A DNA stretch of 64,000 bases, taken from contig NZ_JAXAFJ010000012.1 of NCBI RefSeq assembly GCF_033898525.1, positions 27,360 through 91,359 of the forward strand. Reading direction: 5' to 3'. Both the position numbers and the translations under genes were made by a program. The DNA comes from Flaviflagellibacter rhizophilus (lineage in GTDB: Bacteria; Pseudomonadota; Alphaproteobacteria; Rhizobiales; Methylopilaceae). Within the stretch, counting starts at the first letter, position 1; every line of letters starts with the position of its first letter. Under the pieces are notes generated by a model. The model worked only from the letters and a program-made list of their open reading frames with translations, searched no databases and was not told the origin of the DNA. Of the stretch, positions 19,070-28,962 are shown in pieces.

Positions 19070-19990
19070 ATGGCAGGACTACAGAGCCAGGACTTCGCCC
19101 GCATCTCGGCCACCACGTTCCGGCCGCCGGAGGTGCGCCACGATTTCGAGGTGGCGAAGCTCATCGACGTCTCGAAGTGCATCGGCTGCAAGGCATGCCA
19201 GTCGGCGTGCCTCGAGTGGAACAATCTGCGGGAGGAAGTGGGCGTCAACACCGGCGTCTACGACAACCCGCACGATCTGACGCCGAACAGCTGGACGTTG
19301 ATGCGGTTCACCGAATGGGAGAACCCTGAAAGCGGCAATCTGGAATGGCTGATCCGCAAGGACGGCTGCATGCACTGCTCGGACCCCGGCTGCCTCAAGG
19401 CATGCCCGGCACCCGGCGCCATCGTGCAGTACAACAACGGCATCGTGGACTTCGTCTCCGAGAACTGCATCGGCTGCGGCTATTGCGTGAAGGGCTGTCC
19501 CTTCAACATCCCGCGCATCAGCCAGGCCGACAACAAGGCCTACAAGTGCACGCTGTGCTCCGACCGCGTCTCCGTGGGGCAGGCTCCGGCCTGCGCCAAG
19601 GCATGCCCCACCGGCGCCATCGTGTTCGGCACCAAGGAGGCCATGCTGGACTATGCCGACGGGCGCATCGCGGACCTGAAGTCGCGCGGCTTCAAGAACG
19701 CCGGCATCTATGACCCGCCGGGCGTCGGGGGCACCCATGTGATGTATGTGCTGCATCACGCGGACCAGCCGCAACTCTACGCCAACTTGCCCAAGGATCC
19801 GAAGATCAGCCCGGTCGTCGAGATCTGGAAGGGCGTGACGAAATATGCCGGCATGGCCACGCTGGGTTTCGCGGCAGCCTTCGCCTTCGTCCACGCCACC
19901 ATCGCGCGGAAGAACGAGGTGTCCCGCGCGGAGGACCGTGAGGCCGAGCATCTCATCGACGAGGAGGCAGCCAATGGTCGTCAGGCGTGA
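19070..19990 (+). CDS. fdoH: Formate dehydrogenase beta (iron-sulfur) subunit
   Basis: 306 aa. Four ferredoxin-type cysteine clusters are visible: CIGCKACQSAC, CMHCSDPGCLKAC, CIGCGYCVKGC and CTLCSDRVSVGQAPACAKAC, giving a four-[4Fe-4S] electron wire from FdoG to FdoI. A C-terminal transmembrane helix (YAGMATLGFAAAFAFVHA) anchors it. It starts 9 bp after fdoG behind GGAGG and overlaps fdoI by 17 bp, so the three subunits are one operon. Confidence 0.96.
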   Translation: MAGLQSQDFARISATTFRPPEVRHDFEVAKLIDVSKCIGCKACQSACLEWNNLREEVGVNTGVYDNPHDLTPNSWTLMRFTEWENPESGNLEWLIRKDGCMHCSDPGCLKACPAPGAIVQYNNGIVDFVSENCIGCGYCVKGCPFNIPRISQADNKAYKCTLCSDRVSVGQAPACAKACPTGAIVFGTKEAMLDYADGRIADLKSRGFKNAGIYDPPGVGGTHVMYVLHHADQPQLYANLPKDPKISPVVEIWKGVTKYAGMATLGFAAAFAFVHATIARKNEVSRAEDREAEHLIDEEAANGRQA

Positions 19991-20663
19991 AGAAACGCGC
20001 ACCATGGTCGACCGCTACCGCGGTGCGACCCGTCTCAACCACTGGGTCACCGCCATCGCGCTGATCCTGCTGACGCTCAGCGGCATGGCCTTGTTCCATC
20101 CCGCTCTGTTCTTCATGTCCGGCCTGTTCGGCGGCGGGTCCATGACGCGCATGCTGCATCCCTGGATCGGCGTGGTGCTGCTCGCCAGCTTCGCGGTGCT
20201 GTTCATCCAGATGGTGCGGCACAATTTCTGGAACCGCTCGGACACGGTCTGGGTCCGCCACATCGGCGACGTCATGGCGGGCAACGAGGAGAAGATGCCG
20301 GAGGCCGGCAAGTACAACGGCGCCCAAAAGCTGATCTTCTGGGGAATGACCCTTCTGATCCTCGTCCTGTTCGGCTCGGGCCTGGTGATCTGGTACGAAT
20401 ATTTCGGCTCGACCTTCACCATCGAGCAGCAGCGCATCGGGCACATCGTTCATGCACTGATGGCGATAGCCATGCTGCTCATCGTCATCGCGCACATCTA
20501 CGCCGCCTTCTACATCCGCGGCTCAATCAATGCGATGACCGAGGGCAAGGTGACGGGCGGCTGGGCGTTCCGGCATCATCGCGGCTGGCTGCGCGAGGAA
20601 GCGCGCGAAGGCGTGGTGGACGAACGGCAGCAGCCCCAGCGGAGCATGCGCCCCGCCGAATGA
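19974..20663 (+). CDS. fdoI: Formate dehydrogenase gamma subunit (cytochrome b556)
   Basis: 229 aa. Start ATG 19974 is preferred because GAGGAGG (19961-19967) sits 6 nt upstream; ATG 20004 is an alternative. About four transmembrane helices are visible. His residues in RLNHW, HPWIG, HIVHAL and IAHIYAAF are candidates for the two b-type haem ligands. It receives electrons from FdoH and reduces quinone. The C-terminal FRHHRGWLREE is typical of the family. Confidence 0.94.
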   Translation: MVVRREETRTMVDRYRGATRLNHWVTAIALILLTLSGMALFHPALFFMSGLFGGGSMTRMLHPWIGVVLLASFAVLFIQMVRHNFWNRSDTVWVRHIGDVMAGNEEKMPEAGKYNGAQKLIFWGMTLLILVLFGSGLVIWYEYFGSTFTIEQQRIGHIVHALMAIAMLLIVIAHIYAAFYIRGSINAMTEGKVTGGWAFRHHRGWLREEAREGVVDERQQPQRSMRPAE

Positions 20664-20676
20664 CACAAGACATCAT

Positions 20677-20700
20677 GCAGGCCGGCCCGTGCCGGCCTGC
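20677..20700 (+). repeat. 9-bp hairpin between fdoI and fdhE
   Basis: GCAGGCCGG (20677-20685), loop CCCGTG, CCGGCCTGC (20692-20700), a perfect stem. No T-run follows, so it is more likely an mRNA-stability or partial-termination element between the structural genes and fdhE than a full terminator. Confidence 0.55.
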
Positions 20701-20736
20701 CTCTCCGTGGCCCGTGCGGTTCGTGAGGATTTTTGG

Positions 20737-21660
20737 ATGAGTGACGAACAGAGCCTTGCCGGATTCGGCGAACCGGTCGGCATCGCGGAGCGCGACAAGC
20801 CCCCCTTCGTCCTGTTGCCGAAACCGTCCACCCTGTTCGCCCTGCGCGCGATGCGCTTCGCGAAGCTGGCGCCGGATCACCAGCTCCAGCCCTTCCTGAC
20901 CTTTCTCGCGGCGCTTTCCGGAGTGCAGGACCGGCTCGCCCGCGAACTGCCGCCGGCCGTCCTGCCCACCCCTCGCGACCAGCACATGCGGGCTGCGAGC
21001 GGCATGCCGGTCGTGCCGCGTGAGGATCTGGCGGATGACGCCCTCGCGCTCGGTGCGCTGGAGCGCTTGCTGGCCCTGATGAGCGCCGTCGACATGCCGG
21101 AGGCGGCACGCGCCGCGCTGGAAGAAGCCCGCATGCTCGATGAAGGTGGGCGCCGCGCGATGTTCGCCGCCGTGCTCAGCGATGTCGTGCCGGCGGAGAC
21201 CGTGGCCCAGCATATCTTTGCCGCGGCTGCCCTACAGGTCGTCGCCGCGATGCGCAGCGCGCAGCTGGATGCCGAGCTTCCGCAGAAGGTCGCGGACGGC
21301 ATCTGCCCGTGCTGCGGTGCGCCCAGCGTCAGCAGCGCCGTGGTGGGCGCGGGCAATGTGGAAGGCGTGCGCTACGTGCAGTGCTCGCTGTGCGCCGCGC
21401 AGTGGAACCAGGTGCGCGTGCGCTGCGTCTCCTGCGGCTCCACCAAGGGCATCTCGTACCAGGCCATCGAAGGCGTCGCCGACTCGATCAAGGCGGAAAC
21501 CTGCGACGAGTGTGGCACTTACATGAAGATCCTCTACCAGACCAAGGACATGGAGCTGGAACCCGTGGCCGACGATGTGGCCAGCCTGGGGCTTGATCTT
21601 CTCGTGTCCGAGGCCGGCTGGCGAAGGGCCGGCGTGAACCCGTTCCTGCTGGGCTATTGA
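20737..21660 (+). CDS. fdhE: Formate dehydrogenase accessory protein FdhE
   Basis: 307 aa, ATG 20737 after GAGGA. Four CxxC pairs in the C-terminal half (CPCCG, CSLC, CVSCG, CDECG) form the rubredoxin-like zinc domains of FdhE. It is needed for maturation or quality control of exported Tat-dependent formate dehydrogenase before or during assembly with FdoH/FdoI. Its place between fdoI and selA fits that role. Confidence 0.93.
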   Translation: MSDEQSLAGFGEPVGIAERDKPPFVLLPKPSTLFALRAMRFAKLAPDHQLQPFLTFLAALSGVQDRLARELPPAVLPTPRDQHMRAASGMPVVPREDLADDALALGALERLLALMSAVDMPEAARAALEEARMLDEGGRRAMFAAVLSDVVPAETVAQHIFAAAALQVVAAMRSAQLDAELPQKVADGICPCCGAPSVSSAVVGAGNVEGVRYVQCSLCAAQWNQVRVRCVSCGSTKGISYQAIEGVADSIKAETCDECGTYMKILYQTKDMELEPVADDVASLGLDLLVSEAGWRRAGVNPFLLGY

Positions 21661-21664
21661 GGCC

Positions 21665-23051
<1,387 letters not shown>

Positions 23052-23065
<14 letters not shown>

Positions 23066-23795
23066 CCGCCTGCTCGGCAGAACGGATCCCGGCACGGATG
23101 TCGGCAAGGAGATGGCGCGGGCCGCCGAGGCCGCGGCGCTTGGCGATCATGCCACCGCGCTCGCCATCTGGGGGCCACTCGCCCACAGCGGCGTGCCGCG
23201 CGCGCAGAACAATGTGGGAGCCTGCTTTGCCGAAGGCCTTGGCGTTGAGCGTGACACCGCGCTCGCTTTGCGCTGGCTGACGCTTGCGGCGGAAGGCGGC
23301 GATGCGGTGGGACAGCGCAATCTCGCCGCCCTGCATTTCAAGGGCGAAGGCGTGGAGCAGAGCGACGCCGAGGCGTTGCGCCTCTACCGGCTGGCGGCCG
23401 AAGCCGGCGACGCCCCGGCACAGGACATGCTGTCCTGGATGCTGCTGGAGAGCGGCGAAATTTCGGCCCGCGAGGAGGCGCTGCGTTGGGCCGACGCGGC
23501 CGCGGAGGCCGGCATCGCCACCAGCATGACGCGGCTGGGCATGATGCACCACGATGCGCTGGGCGTGGAACGCGATGCCGCCAAGGCCGCCCTCTGGTGG
23601 AGCCGCGCGGCCGAAGCGGGCGATCCCGATGGACGCGCCATGCTCGGCGCCGCCGTACTTCTCGGCCAGGGCGTCGAACGCGATCCCGCCCGCGCGCTGG
23701 ACCTGCTGCTGGCTGCCGAGCGCGACGGCAGCACGCTTGCCATTCCCTTCATCAAGGCCGCGCAGGCCGCAATGCAGCCCGAGGCCGTGTCGTGA
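23052..23795 (+). CDS. SEL1-like (TPR-type) repeat protein in the sel operon
   Basis: 247 aa. About five SEL1 repeats are visible, with the periodic A..LG...EGLGVERD...AL.W...AAE.GD pattern (for example NNVGACFAEGLGVERDTALAL). There is no signal peptide, so it is probably a cytoplasmic adaptor. It is locked into the operon: its start overlaps the selA end by 14 bp and its TGA overlaps the selB GTG (GTGA at 23792-23795). GTG 23043 is an alternative start. Despite the name, SEL1 repeats have no known link to selenium; the coupling to selA and selB is the only hint of function. Confidence 0.85.
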
Positions 23796-25819
23796 TCATC
23801 GGCACCGCCGGCCATATCGACCACGGCAAGACCTCGCTCGTGGCGCGGCTGACCGGCGTCAACACCGACCGGCTGAAGGAGGAGAAGGCGCGCGGCATCA
23901 CCATAGAACTCGGCTTCGCCTACTGGCCGCAGCCGGACGGGCGCGTCATCGGCTTCATCGACGTGCCGGGCCACGAGAAGCTGGTGCATACCATGCTGGC
24001 CGGCGCTTCCGGCGTCGACCTCCTGCTGCTGGTGGTGGCGGCGGATGACGGCGTGATGCCGCAGACGCGGGAGCATCTGGACATCGCCCGCCTGCTCGGC
24101 ATTCCCGAAGCCGTGGTGGCGCTGACGAAGTCCGATCTGGTGGATCGAGAAAGGTTGGTGGCGGCAGAGGCCGGGATCCGGCGCCTGCTCGCGGGCACTG
24201 CGTTCGCGAATGCGCCGATCTTGCCAGTGTCGGCGACGAGCGGGGCAGGCATCCCGGATCTTGCGACCCTCCTCTCCGACCCCAGCCGAAGCCCAGCCGC
24301 CCGGCGCGAGGACGGCGAATTCCGTCTGGCCGTGGACCGCTCCTTCACGCTTGCCGGCGCGGGCACCGTCGTCACCGGCACCGTGCTTTCCGGGGCCGTT
24401 GCAATCGGTGACATGCTGACCGTTTCTCCGTCCGGGGTCGCGGCCCGCGTGCGCTCGATCCATGCGCAGAACCGCCCTGCCGAGCGCGGCGTGGCCGGCG
24501 ACCGCTGCGCCTTGAACCTGGCCGGACCGGACATCCGCAAGGACGCCATCCATCGCGGGGACATGGTTCTCGCCAATACGCTGCACGCGCCGACGCAGCG
24601 GATCGACGCGGAACTCACCGTGCTCGCCTCCGAGAAGAAGCCGCTCGGCATGTGGATGCCGGTGCGCCTGCATCACGCCTCGGCTGAAGTGGGCGCACGT
24701 CTTGTCCTGCTGGGCGAAGAGCCTCTTGCGCCGGGCAGCACGACAGCGGTGCAGATCGTGCTCGAACAGCCCATCGCTGCCGCCACTCTGGACCGTTTCG
24801 TGCTGCGTGACACCAGCGCCTCGCGCACCGTGGGCGGCGGTCGCTTTCTCGATTTGCGTGCGCCGGAACGTCATCGCCGCAGCCCGGAACGTCTCGCGCA
24901 ACTGGCCGCACTGGCGCACGCCGACGCGGCCACTGCGCTCCATGCCCTGCTCTCGGTCGCACCGGGCTATGCAGACCTGGATGCCTTCATCCGGGATCGC
25001 GCTCTCAGCGCTCAGAAGGGTCTGGAGCTCACCCGGCAACTCGGCCTCGTCCGCATCGGGGCCATGGCGATGCTGCCGCAGAACTGGGAGCGCTTTGAGA
25101 GGTCGTTGACCGAGACCCTGCGCATCCATCATGCGGAGCATCCCGACCAGGTCGGCCTCGGGCTGGAGCGCCTTCGCCTCTCCGTCAAACCTAGGCTGAC
25201 GGCCCGCCTGTTCCGCGAGGCGCTCGCGGCGCTGACCGCTTCCGGCACGGTGGTGGTGCAGGGCTCTTGGGTGCGTCTCCCCGAGCATGAGGTGCGCCTG
25301 ACGCCGGAGGATGAGCATCTCTGGACCCGCATTACGCCGCTCGTCAGTGGTGCCGAGCGGTTCCGCCCTCCCCGCGTCCGCGATGTGGCGCAAATGCTCG
25401 GGCGTGGAGAGGAGGAGGTACGGCGCGTGTTCCGGCTGGTGCAGCGCCGGGGCGAGGTGCACGAGGTGGCGCTGGACCACTTCTTCAGGCGCGACACGGT
25501 GGCCGAGATGGCAGGCATCGCCGCCGATCTCGCGCAGGAGCAGCCGGCAGGCTTCAACGCCGCCGCCTTCCGCGATCGCCTCGACAATGGGCGAAAGGTT
25601 GCTATCCAGATCCTTGAATTCTTCGATCGCCACGGCGTCACCATCCGGCGCGGCGATCTCCGGCGCATCAACCGCCAGCGGCTTGACCTGTTCGGCCCGG
25701 TGGATGCGCCCCTTGGAGGAGAAGCGTCCCCGGTGGGGCGTCCGGACTTCAAATCCGGGAGGGGCCGTCAGACGGTCCTTGGTGGGTTCGACTCCCATTC
25801 TCCTCCGCCAGTTCACTAG
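23792..25819 (+). CDS. selB: Selenocysteine-specific elongation factor SelB, reading through selC
   Basis: 675 aa as an open frame from GTG 23792. EF-Tu-like GTPase motifs are GHIDHGKT (7-14), DVPGHEKL and TKSD; C-terminal winged-helix repeats bind the SECIS. It delivers Sec-tRNA-Sec to UGA codons. SelB-like sequence ends around RLDLFG (about residue 635). No stop follows until TAG 25817-25819. The last 34 codons are six... rather the whole 96-nt tRNA-Sec gene read as 32 codons, plus two more. The tail is therefore probably not a functional domain. Confidence 0.95.
   Translation: MIIGTAGHIDHGKTSLVARLTGVNTDRLKEEKARGITIELGFAYWPQPDGRVIGFIDVPGHEKLVHTMLAGASGVDLLLLVVAADDGVMPQTREHLDIARLLGIPEAVVALTKSDLVDRERLVAAEAGIRRLLAGTAFANAPILPVSATSGAGIPDLATLLSDPSRSPAARREDGEFRLAVDRSFTLAGAGTVVTGTVLSGAVAIGDMLTVSPSGVAARVRSIHAQNRPAERGVAGDRCALNLAGPDIRKDAIHRGDMVLANTLHAPTQRIDAELTVLASEKKPLGMWMPVRLHHASAEVGARLVLLGEEPLAPGSTTAVQIVLEQPIAAATLDRFVLRDTSASRTVGGGRFLDLRAPERHRRSPERLAQLAALAHADAATALHALLSVAPGYADLDAFIRDRALSAQKGLELTRQLGLVRIGAMAMLPQNWERFERSLTETLRIHHAEHPDQVGLGLERLRLSVKPRLTARLFREALAALTASGTVVVQGSWVRLPEHEVRLTPEDEHLWTRITPLVSGAERFRPPRVRDVAQMLGRGEEEVRRVFRLVQRRGEVHEVALDHFFRRDTVAEMAGIAADLAQEQPAGFNAAAFRDRLDNGRKVAIQILEFFDRHGVTIRRGDLRRINRQRLDLFGPVDAPLGGEASPVGRPDFKSGRGRQTVLGGFDSHSPPPVH
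25715..25810 (+). tRNA. selC: tRNA-Sec (anticodon UCA), nested in the selB 3' end
   Basis: A 96-nt tRNA including encoded CCA (25808-25810). The 8-bp acceptor stem GGAGGAGA (25715-25722) pairs perfectly with TCTCCTCC, followed by discriminator G 25807. The anticodon stem CCGGA/TCCGG holds loop CTTCAAA with anticodon TCA at 25749-25751. It has an extended D stem, a long variable arm (about 25758-25780) and a T loop TTCGACT. The 8-bp acceptor and long variable arm are diagnostic of tRNA-Sec. It starts at codon position 1 of the selB frame. Confidence 0.97.
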
Positions 25820-25825
25820 GTGCCG

Positions 25826-26275
25826 ATGACCGATCACGCCGCATTCATCGCCCGCTTCGAAAGGGCCGCCGCCCAGGCCGGCGAAGCCGAGGACGATTTT
25901 CGCCGCGAGGCCGCCCGCCGCATCGAGACCTTGGCCCGCGAACGACGAAACGCCTTCCGCCGCCTCAATCTTGTTCGAAGCTCCGCCTCGGCGATGAGCG
26001 GCACCGAAACGGCGGAAGACGCGGCCGAACGCGCGCGGCTGAAGCTGGCCGCTGATCTTGGCTGGCTGCCCATCGGCCCACGTCAGGCGCTGGTGCTGGA
26101 CCGGCTGCAGCCGGCGTTCCTCGCTCTGGCCGGCACGGCCCGCGACGATGCGCCAGTAGAAGAGGCGGAAGCCGCCCTGCTGGGCTTCGAGGAATGGTAT
26201 CGCTCCGAAACCGAGGCTGACTTCTACGACCTGTTCGACCGCTATGTGCAGGAGACGCCGGTTGTCGACTTCTAG
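25826..26275 (+). CDS. Unknown protein downstream of selC (first of pair)
   Basis: 149 aa from ATG 25826 (GTG 25820 also possible). It is soluble and helical, with a charged Arg/Glu-rich N-terminal half (FERAAAQAGEAEDDFRREAARRIETLARERRNAFRRLNL) and an acidic, aromatic C-terminus (GFEEWYRSETEADFYDLFDRYVQETPVVDF). I recognise no family. It begins 15 bp after the tRNA-Sec CCA and overlaps the next gene, so it would be expressed with selB-selC. A role in selenium or formate metabolism is only implied by position. Confidence 0.6.
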   Translation: MTDHAAFIARFERAAAQAGEAEDDFRREAARRIETLARERRNAFRRLNLVRSSASAMSGTETAEDAAERARLKLAADLGWLPIGPRQALVLDRLQPAFLALAGTARDDAPVEEAEAALLGFEEWYRSETEADFYDLFDRYVQETPVVDF

Positions 26276-26651
26276 GCCCATCAGCACTGACTTCGATGCA
26301 TGGCTCGCCGGCATCTGGCGCGGCGGTCCGTTCACCGCGCTGATCGTGCTGGTGCGCGTGGCGGAGCCCCGGATCGAGCCGCTGCGCTCCACCTTCGTGC
26401 ACGTCATCGGCGACGAACTGGACTGGGGCGACATCACCATGATGTTCCGCAGTGCCGGCGTCAGCTGGGACGCGGCTGCCTTCTTCGGAACGCGTGCCGA
26501 TGATGGCGGCCCTGTGCCGGACGACGTTGCGCGAAGCCGCCTGCGCCAGCTCGAAGAGCGGCTGCGCCTGGACCGGCTGCTGCTGAACGATGCCGGCTTC
26601 TTCGATGTCTGGGGCCGAGAACTCAGGGTGGATGAGGTGGGGACGGCTTAG
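26262..26651 (+). CDS. Unknown protein downstream of selC (second of pair)
   Basis: About 129 aa. The start is probably TTG 26262, which has AGGAG (26250-26254) 7 nt upstream; GTG 26244 is an alternative. It overlaps the preceding gene by 14 bp. The sequence is soluble alpha/beta-like (FTALIVLVRVAEPRIEPLRSTFVHVIGDELDWGDITMMF) with no cysteine cluster or recognised motif. It is the last gene of the rightward fdo-sel run before convergent selD. Confidence 0.55.
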   Translation: MSTSRPISTDFDAWLAGIWRGGPFTALIVLVRVAEPRIEPLRSTFVHVIGDELDWGDITMMFRSAGVSWDAAAFFGTRADDGGPVPDDVARSRLRQLEERLRLDRLLLNDAGFFDVWGRELRVDEVGTA

Positions 26652-26684
26652 CATTTGCGAGCGTCCAGGGAAGGCGCGAAGCGA

Positions 26685-26759
26685 CTGTCCGGGACCCATA
26701 CTCCGTTTGGTCAAGGCTCTATGTTGATCGCCGACGGCACGGCGTATGGGTCCGGACAG
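26685..26759. repeat. Long imperfect palindrome between convergent gene and selD
   Basis: The left arm at 26685-26705 (CTGTCCGG..ACCCATAC.CCG) pairs with the right arm at 26739-26759 (CGG.GTATGGGTCCGGACAG). One G is inserted and one base mismatches, and the loop is about 33 nt. Weaker pairing continues outside to about 26670 and 26785. There is no T-run. It may be a dispersed palindromic repeat (RIME-like) or a termination structure for the two converging operons. Confidence 0.55.
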
Positions 26760-26791
26760 CGCCAGAGGCGCTTCCGGAACGCGCGGGTGGA

Positions 26792-27868
26792 TCACACCAC
26801 CACCACCTTCGCTGGCCCCTCCTCCACGCTCCCGATGACTGCGGCACGCGGATATCCTGCGTCCTTGATCGTGCGCAGCAGGTCGTCCGCACGCTCGGGT
26901 GCGCAGGAAACCAGTAGACCGCCCGAAGTCTGCGGGTCCGTCAGAAGAGCCCGTTCCGCATCCAGAAGTCCGGGCGGCAAGTCCACACCTTCGCCATAGC
27001 TGGCCCAGTTGCGTCCGGAGGCGCCCGTCACGCGCCCCTCCCCAGCCAGCCGCTTCGCCTCATCGAGGAACGGTAGATCCGCCAGTCGCAACCGCAGCGT
27101 GGCTCCGGAACCGCGCGCCATCTCCAGGCCATGGCCGAGTATGCCGAAGCCGGTGACATCGGTAATGGCGTGGACGTCGGCGTCGCGCGCCAGATCGGCC
27201 CCCACGCGGTTCAGCAGCGTGGTGGAGGCGATCATCTCGTCATAGCCGGCCGCCGACAGCTCGCCCTTCCGGTAGGCGGCGGAATAGATGCCGACGCCCA
27301 GCGCCTTCGTGAGAATCAGGGCATCGCCGGGTTTTGCCCCGCTGTTGCGGCGCAGGTTCTGCGGCTTCACCAGACCGATGACGGCCAGCCCGTAGATCGG
27401 CTCCGGCGCGTCGATGGAATGCCCGCCGGCCACCGGGATGCCAGCCTCAGCACAGATCGAGGCTCCGCCTTTCAGAATCTCCCGCACCTGCTCCTCGGGG
27501 AGCTTGTCGAGCGGCATGCCCAGAATGGCGAGCGCGAGGATCGGCCGGCCTCCCATGGCATAGACATCCGAGATGGCGTTGGCCGCGGCGATGCGCCCGA
27601 AATCTCGCGGATCATCCACCATCGGCATGAAGAAATCGGTGGTCGCGACCACGCAGGTTTCATCGTCGATCTGCCAGACCGCCGCATCGTCGCCCGTCTC
27701 CGTGCCGACAAGCAACTGCCGGTAAGGCGCCGCCGCCGGCTGGTCCGCCAGCAGCCGCTGCAGGACGGCGGGCGCGAGCTTGCACCCGCATCCGCCGCCA
27801 TGGGCAAGGCTGGTCAGCTTAGGCGCGGCGCCATGTGTCAGTACCGCGTCGAGCACGGCACCTGTCAC
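26792..27868 (-). CDS. selD: Selenide, water dikinase
   Basis: 358 aa from a GTG start. It makes selenophosphate from selenide and ATP. The active-site loop HGGGCGCK carries Cys 27 and Lys 30, the counterparts of E. coli Cys17/Lys20, so this SelD is itself a Cys enzyme. ATP-site blocks TGDDAAVW, TTDFFMPMVDDP and AGGHSI are present. It overlaps the transglutaminase stop by 4 bp (GTGA) and faces the selAB run tail to tail. Confidence 0.97.
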   Translation of the reverse strand: MTGAVLDAVLTHGAAPKLTSLAHGGGCGCKLAPAVLQRLLADQPAAAPYRQLLVGTETGDDAAVWQIDDETCVVATTDFFMPMVDDPRDFGRIAAANAISDVYAMGGRPILALAILGMPLDKLPEEQVREILKGGASICAEAGIPVAGGHSIDAPEPIYGLAVIGLVKPQNLRRNSGAKPGDALILTKALGVGIYSAAYRKGELSAAGYDEMIASTTLLNRVGADLARDADVHAITDVTGFGILGHGLEMARGSGATLRLRLADLPFLDEAKRLAGEGRVTGASGRNWASYGEGVDLPPGLLDAERALLTDPQTSGGLLVSCAPERADDLLRTIKDAGYPRAAVIGSVEEGPAKVVVV

Positions 27869-28962
27869 GCCTGAACCTCGGCGGCGGTGATCGAATACCG
27901 GAAGCTGTCGGGATCGAGGCAGTCGAGCAGCGCGCCCGCGATCTCGGCCTGCGGATACATCAGGAACGCGACCTTATGGTCGGAGCCCGGCAGCACCACG
28001 TCGTGGGCGGTGTTGTAGCCCATCCAGTTGCCTTCCCAGGCGCCGAACAGGGCACGCCGTGCGGCCACGACCTTGGGCGCGTCCACACCGTTATTGCCCG
28101 GCGGCTCCTCCAGAACGACCTTGCGGACATCCGCCGGGTCCGTCGCCACCCAGCCCCGGCCCTCGAGCCACACCTCGGCCCGGCAGTGCTGCGACTTGGT
28201 GACGGTGGCCGACCCTGCGCCAAGGCTCTTGTAGCCGAAGCGCGAAGGCGCCACGCGGATGCCGTAGATGTCGCGGGCCGGAATACCGGCGGCACGCACC
28301 AGCGCCACGTAGAGGGCATTCAGGTCGGCGCATTTGCCGCCGAGATTCCCGGAACGGAGCATGGAGGCCACATCGCCGGTGCCGCAGCCGCGCGTCTTGG
28401 CATTGCGGAAGGTGTTGTCCACCACCCACTGATAGATCGCCTCCGCCTTCTCCTGATCCGTGGTGCGGCCCGCGATGGCCTTCTCTGCCGTCTCCTTCAC
28501 GATGCCGTCTGTCGGCATCAGTTCCGTGGCTTCGAGATAAAGCGCCCTCTCCGTCTCGGTCAGCGCACGGGGCTCGTCACGGTCGGCAGCCCAGTTTCGG
28601 TCCCGCAACTGGACCCTGCTCGTGACCTCCGCGCGCGGCGCGGTCTCGCCGCTCTTGAAGACGAGGTGCAGCATGTCGGCCCCGTGCTTCGGGTCCCGCA
28701 CCCGCTCCGCTGATATGGCGTTGGTGTCCCAGCGGCTTTCGCCCGGTCGGGTCCATTCGCTCTCGTTCACCGAGGTCAAGGGTAGCCAAGCCTGCGCCTT
28801 CCCCGCGCCCGCGAGCTCCAGCCGCGTCGTCACGTCGAAGCTGCGCCACGCTCCAGGCTCGGGCGCGAAGACGGCCTCCTCTGCAAAGGACATGCGCGGC
28901 AGGATCAAGGCTGCGGCCGTGGCGGCAGCACCTGTGATGATGAGGTCACGACGTGTGATCAT
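27865..28962 (-). CDS. Transglutaminase-like domain protein, exported
   Basis: 365 aa. The N-terminus MITRRDLIITGAAATAAALIL resembles a Tat/Sec export signal with a twin Arg. The transglutaminase core has the Cys in LGGKCADLN (Cys 211), His in QHCRAEVWLEGRGW (His 259) and Asp in ATDPAD (Asp 275), so the catalytic triad is intact. It is probably a periplasmic cysteine protease or amidase-like enzyme. It lies between a TlpA-like thioredoxin gene and selD with 4-bp overlaps on both sides, an unusual operon partner for selD. Confidence 0.85.
   Translation of the reverse strand: MITRRDLIITGAAATAAALILPRMSFAEEAVFAPEPGAWRSFDVTTRLELAGAGKAQAWLPLTSVNESEWTRPGESRWDTNAISAERVRDPKHGADMLHLVFKSGETAPRAEVTSRVQLRDRNWAADRDEPRALTETERALYLEATELMPTDGIVKETAEKAIAGRTTDQEKAEAIYQWVVDNTFRNAKTRGCGTGDVASMLRSGNLGGKCADLNALYVALVRAAGIPARDIYGIRVAPSRFGYKSLGAGSATVTKSQHCRAEVWLEGRGWVATDPADVRKVVLEEPPGNNGVDAPKVVAARRALFGAWEGNWMGYNTAHDVVLPGSDHKVAFLMYPQAEIAGALLDCLDPDSFRYSITAAEVQA

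Noticed and set aside
23384..26440. 1018-codon open frame on the minus strand across the SEL1 gene, selB and selC
   Set aside because: It is a shadow frame produced by high-G+C codon use opposite well-recognised genes and has no recognisable protein motif.
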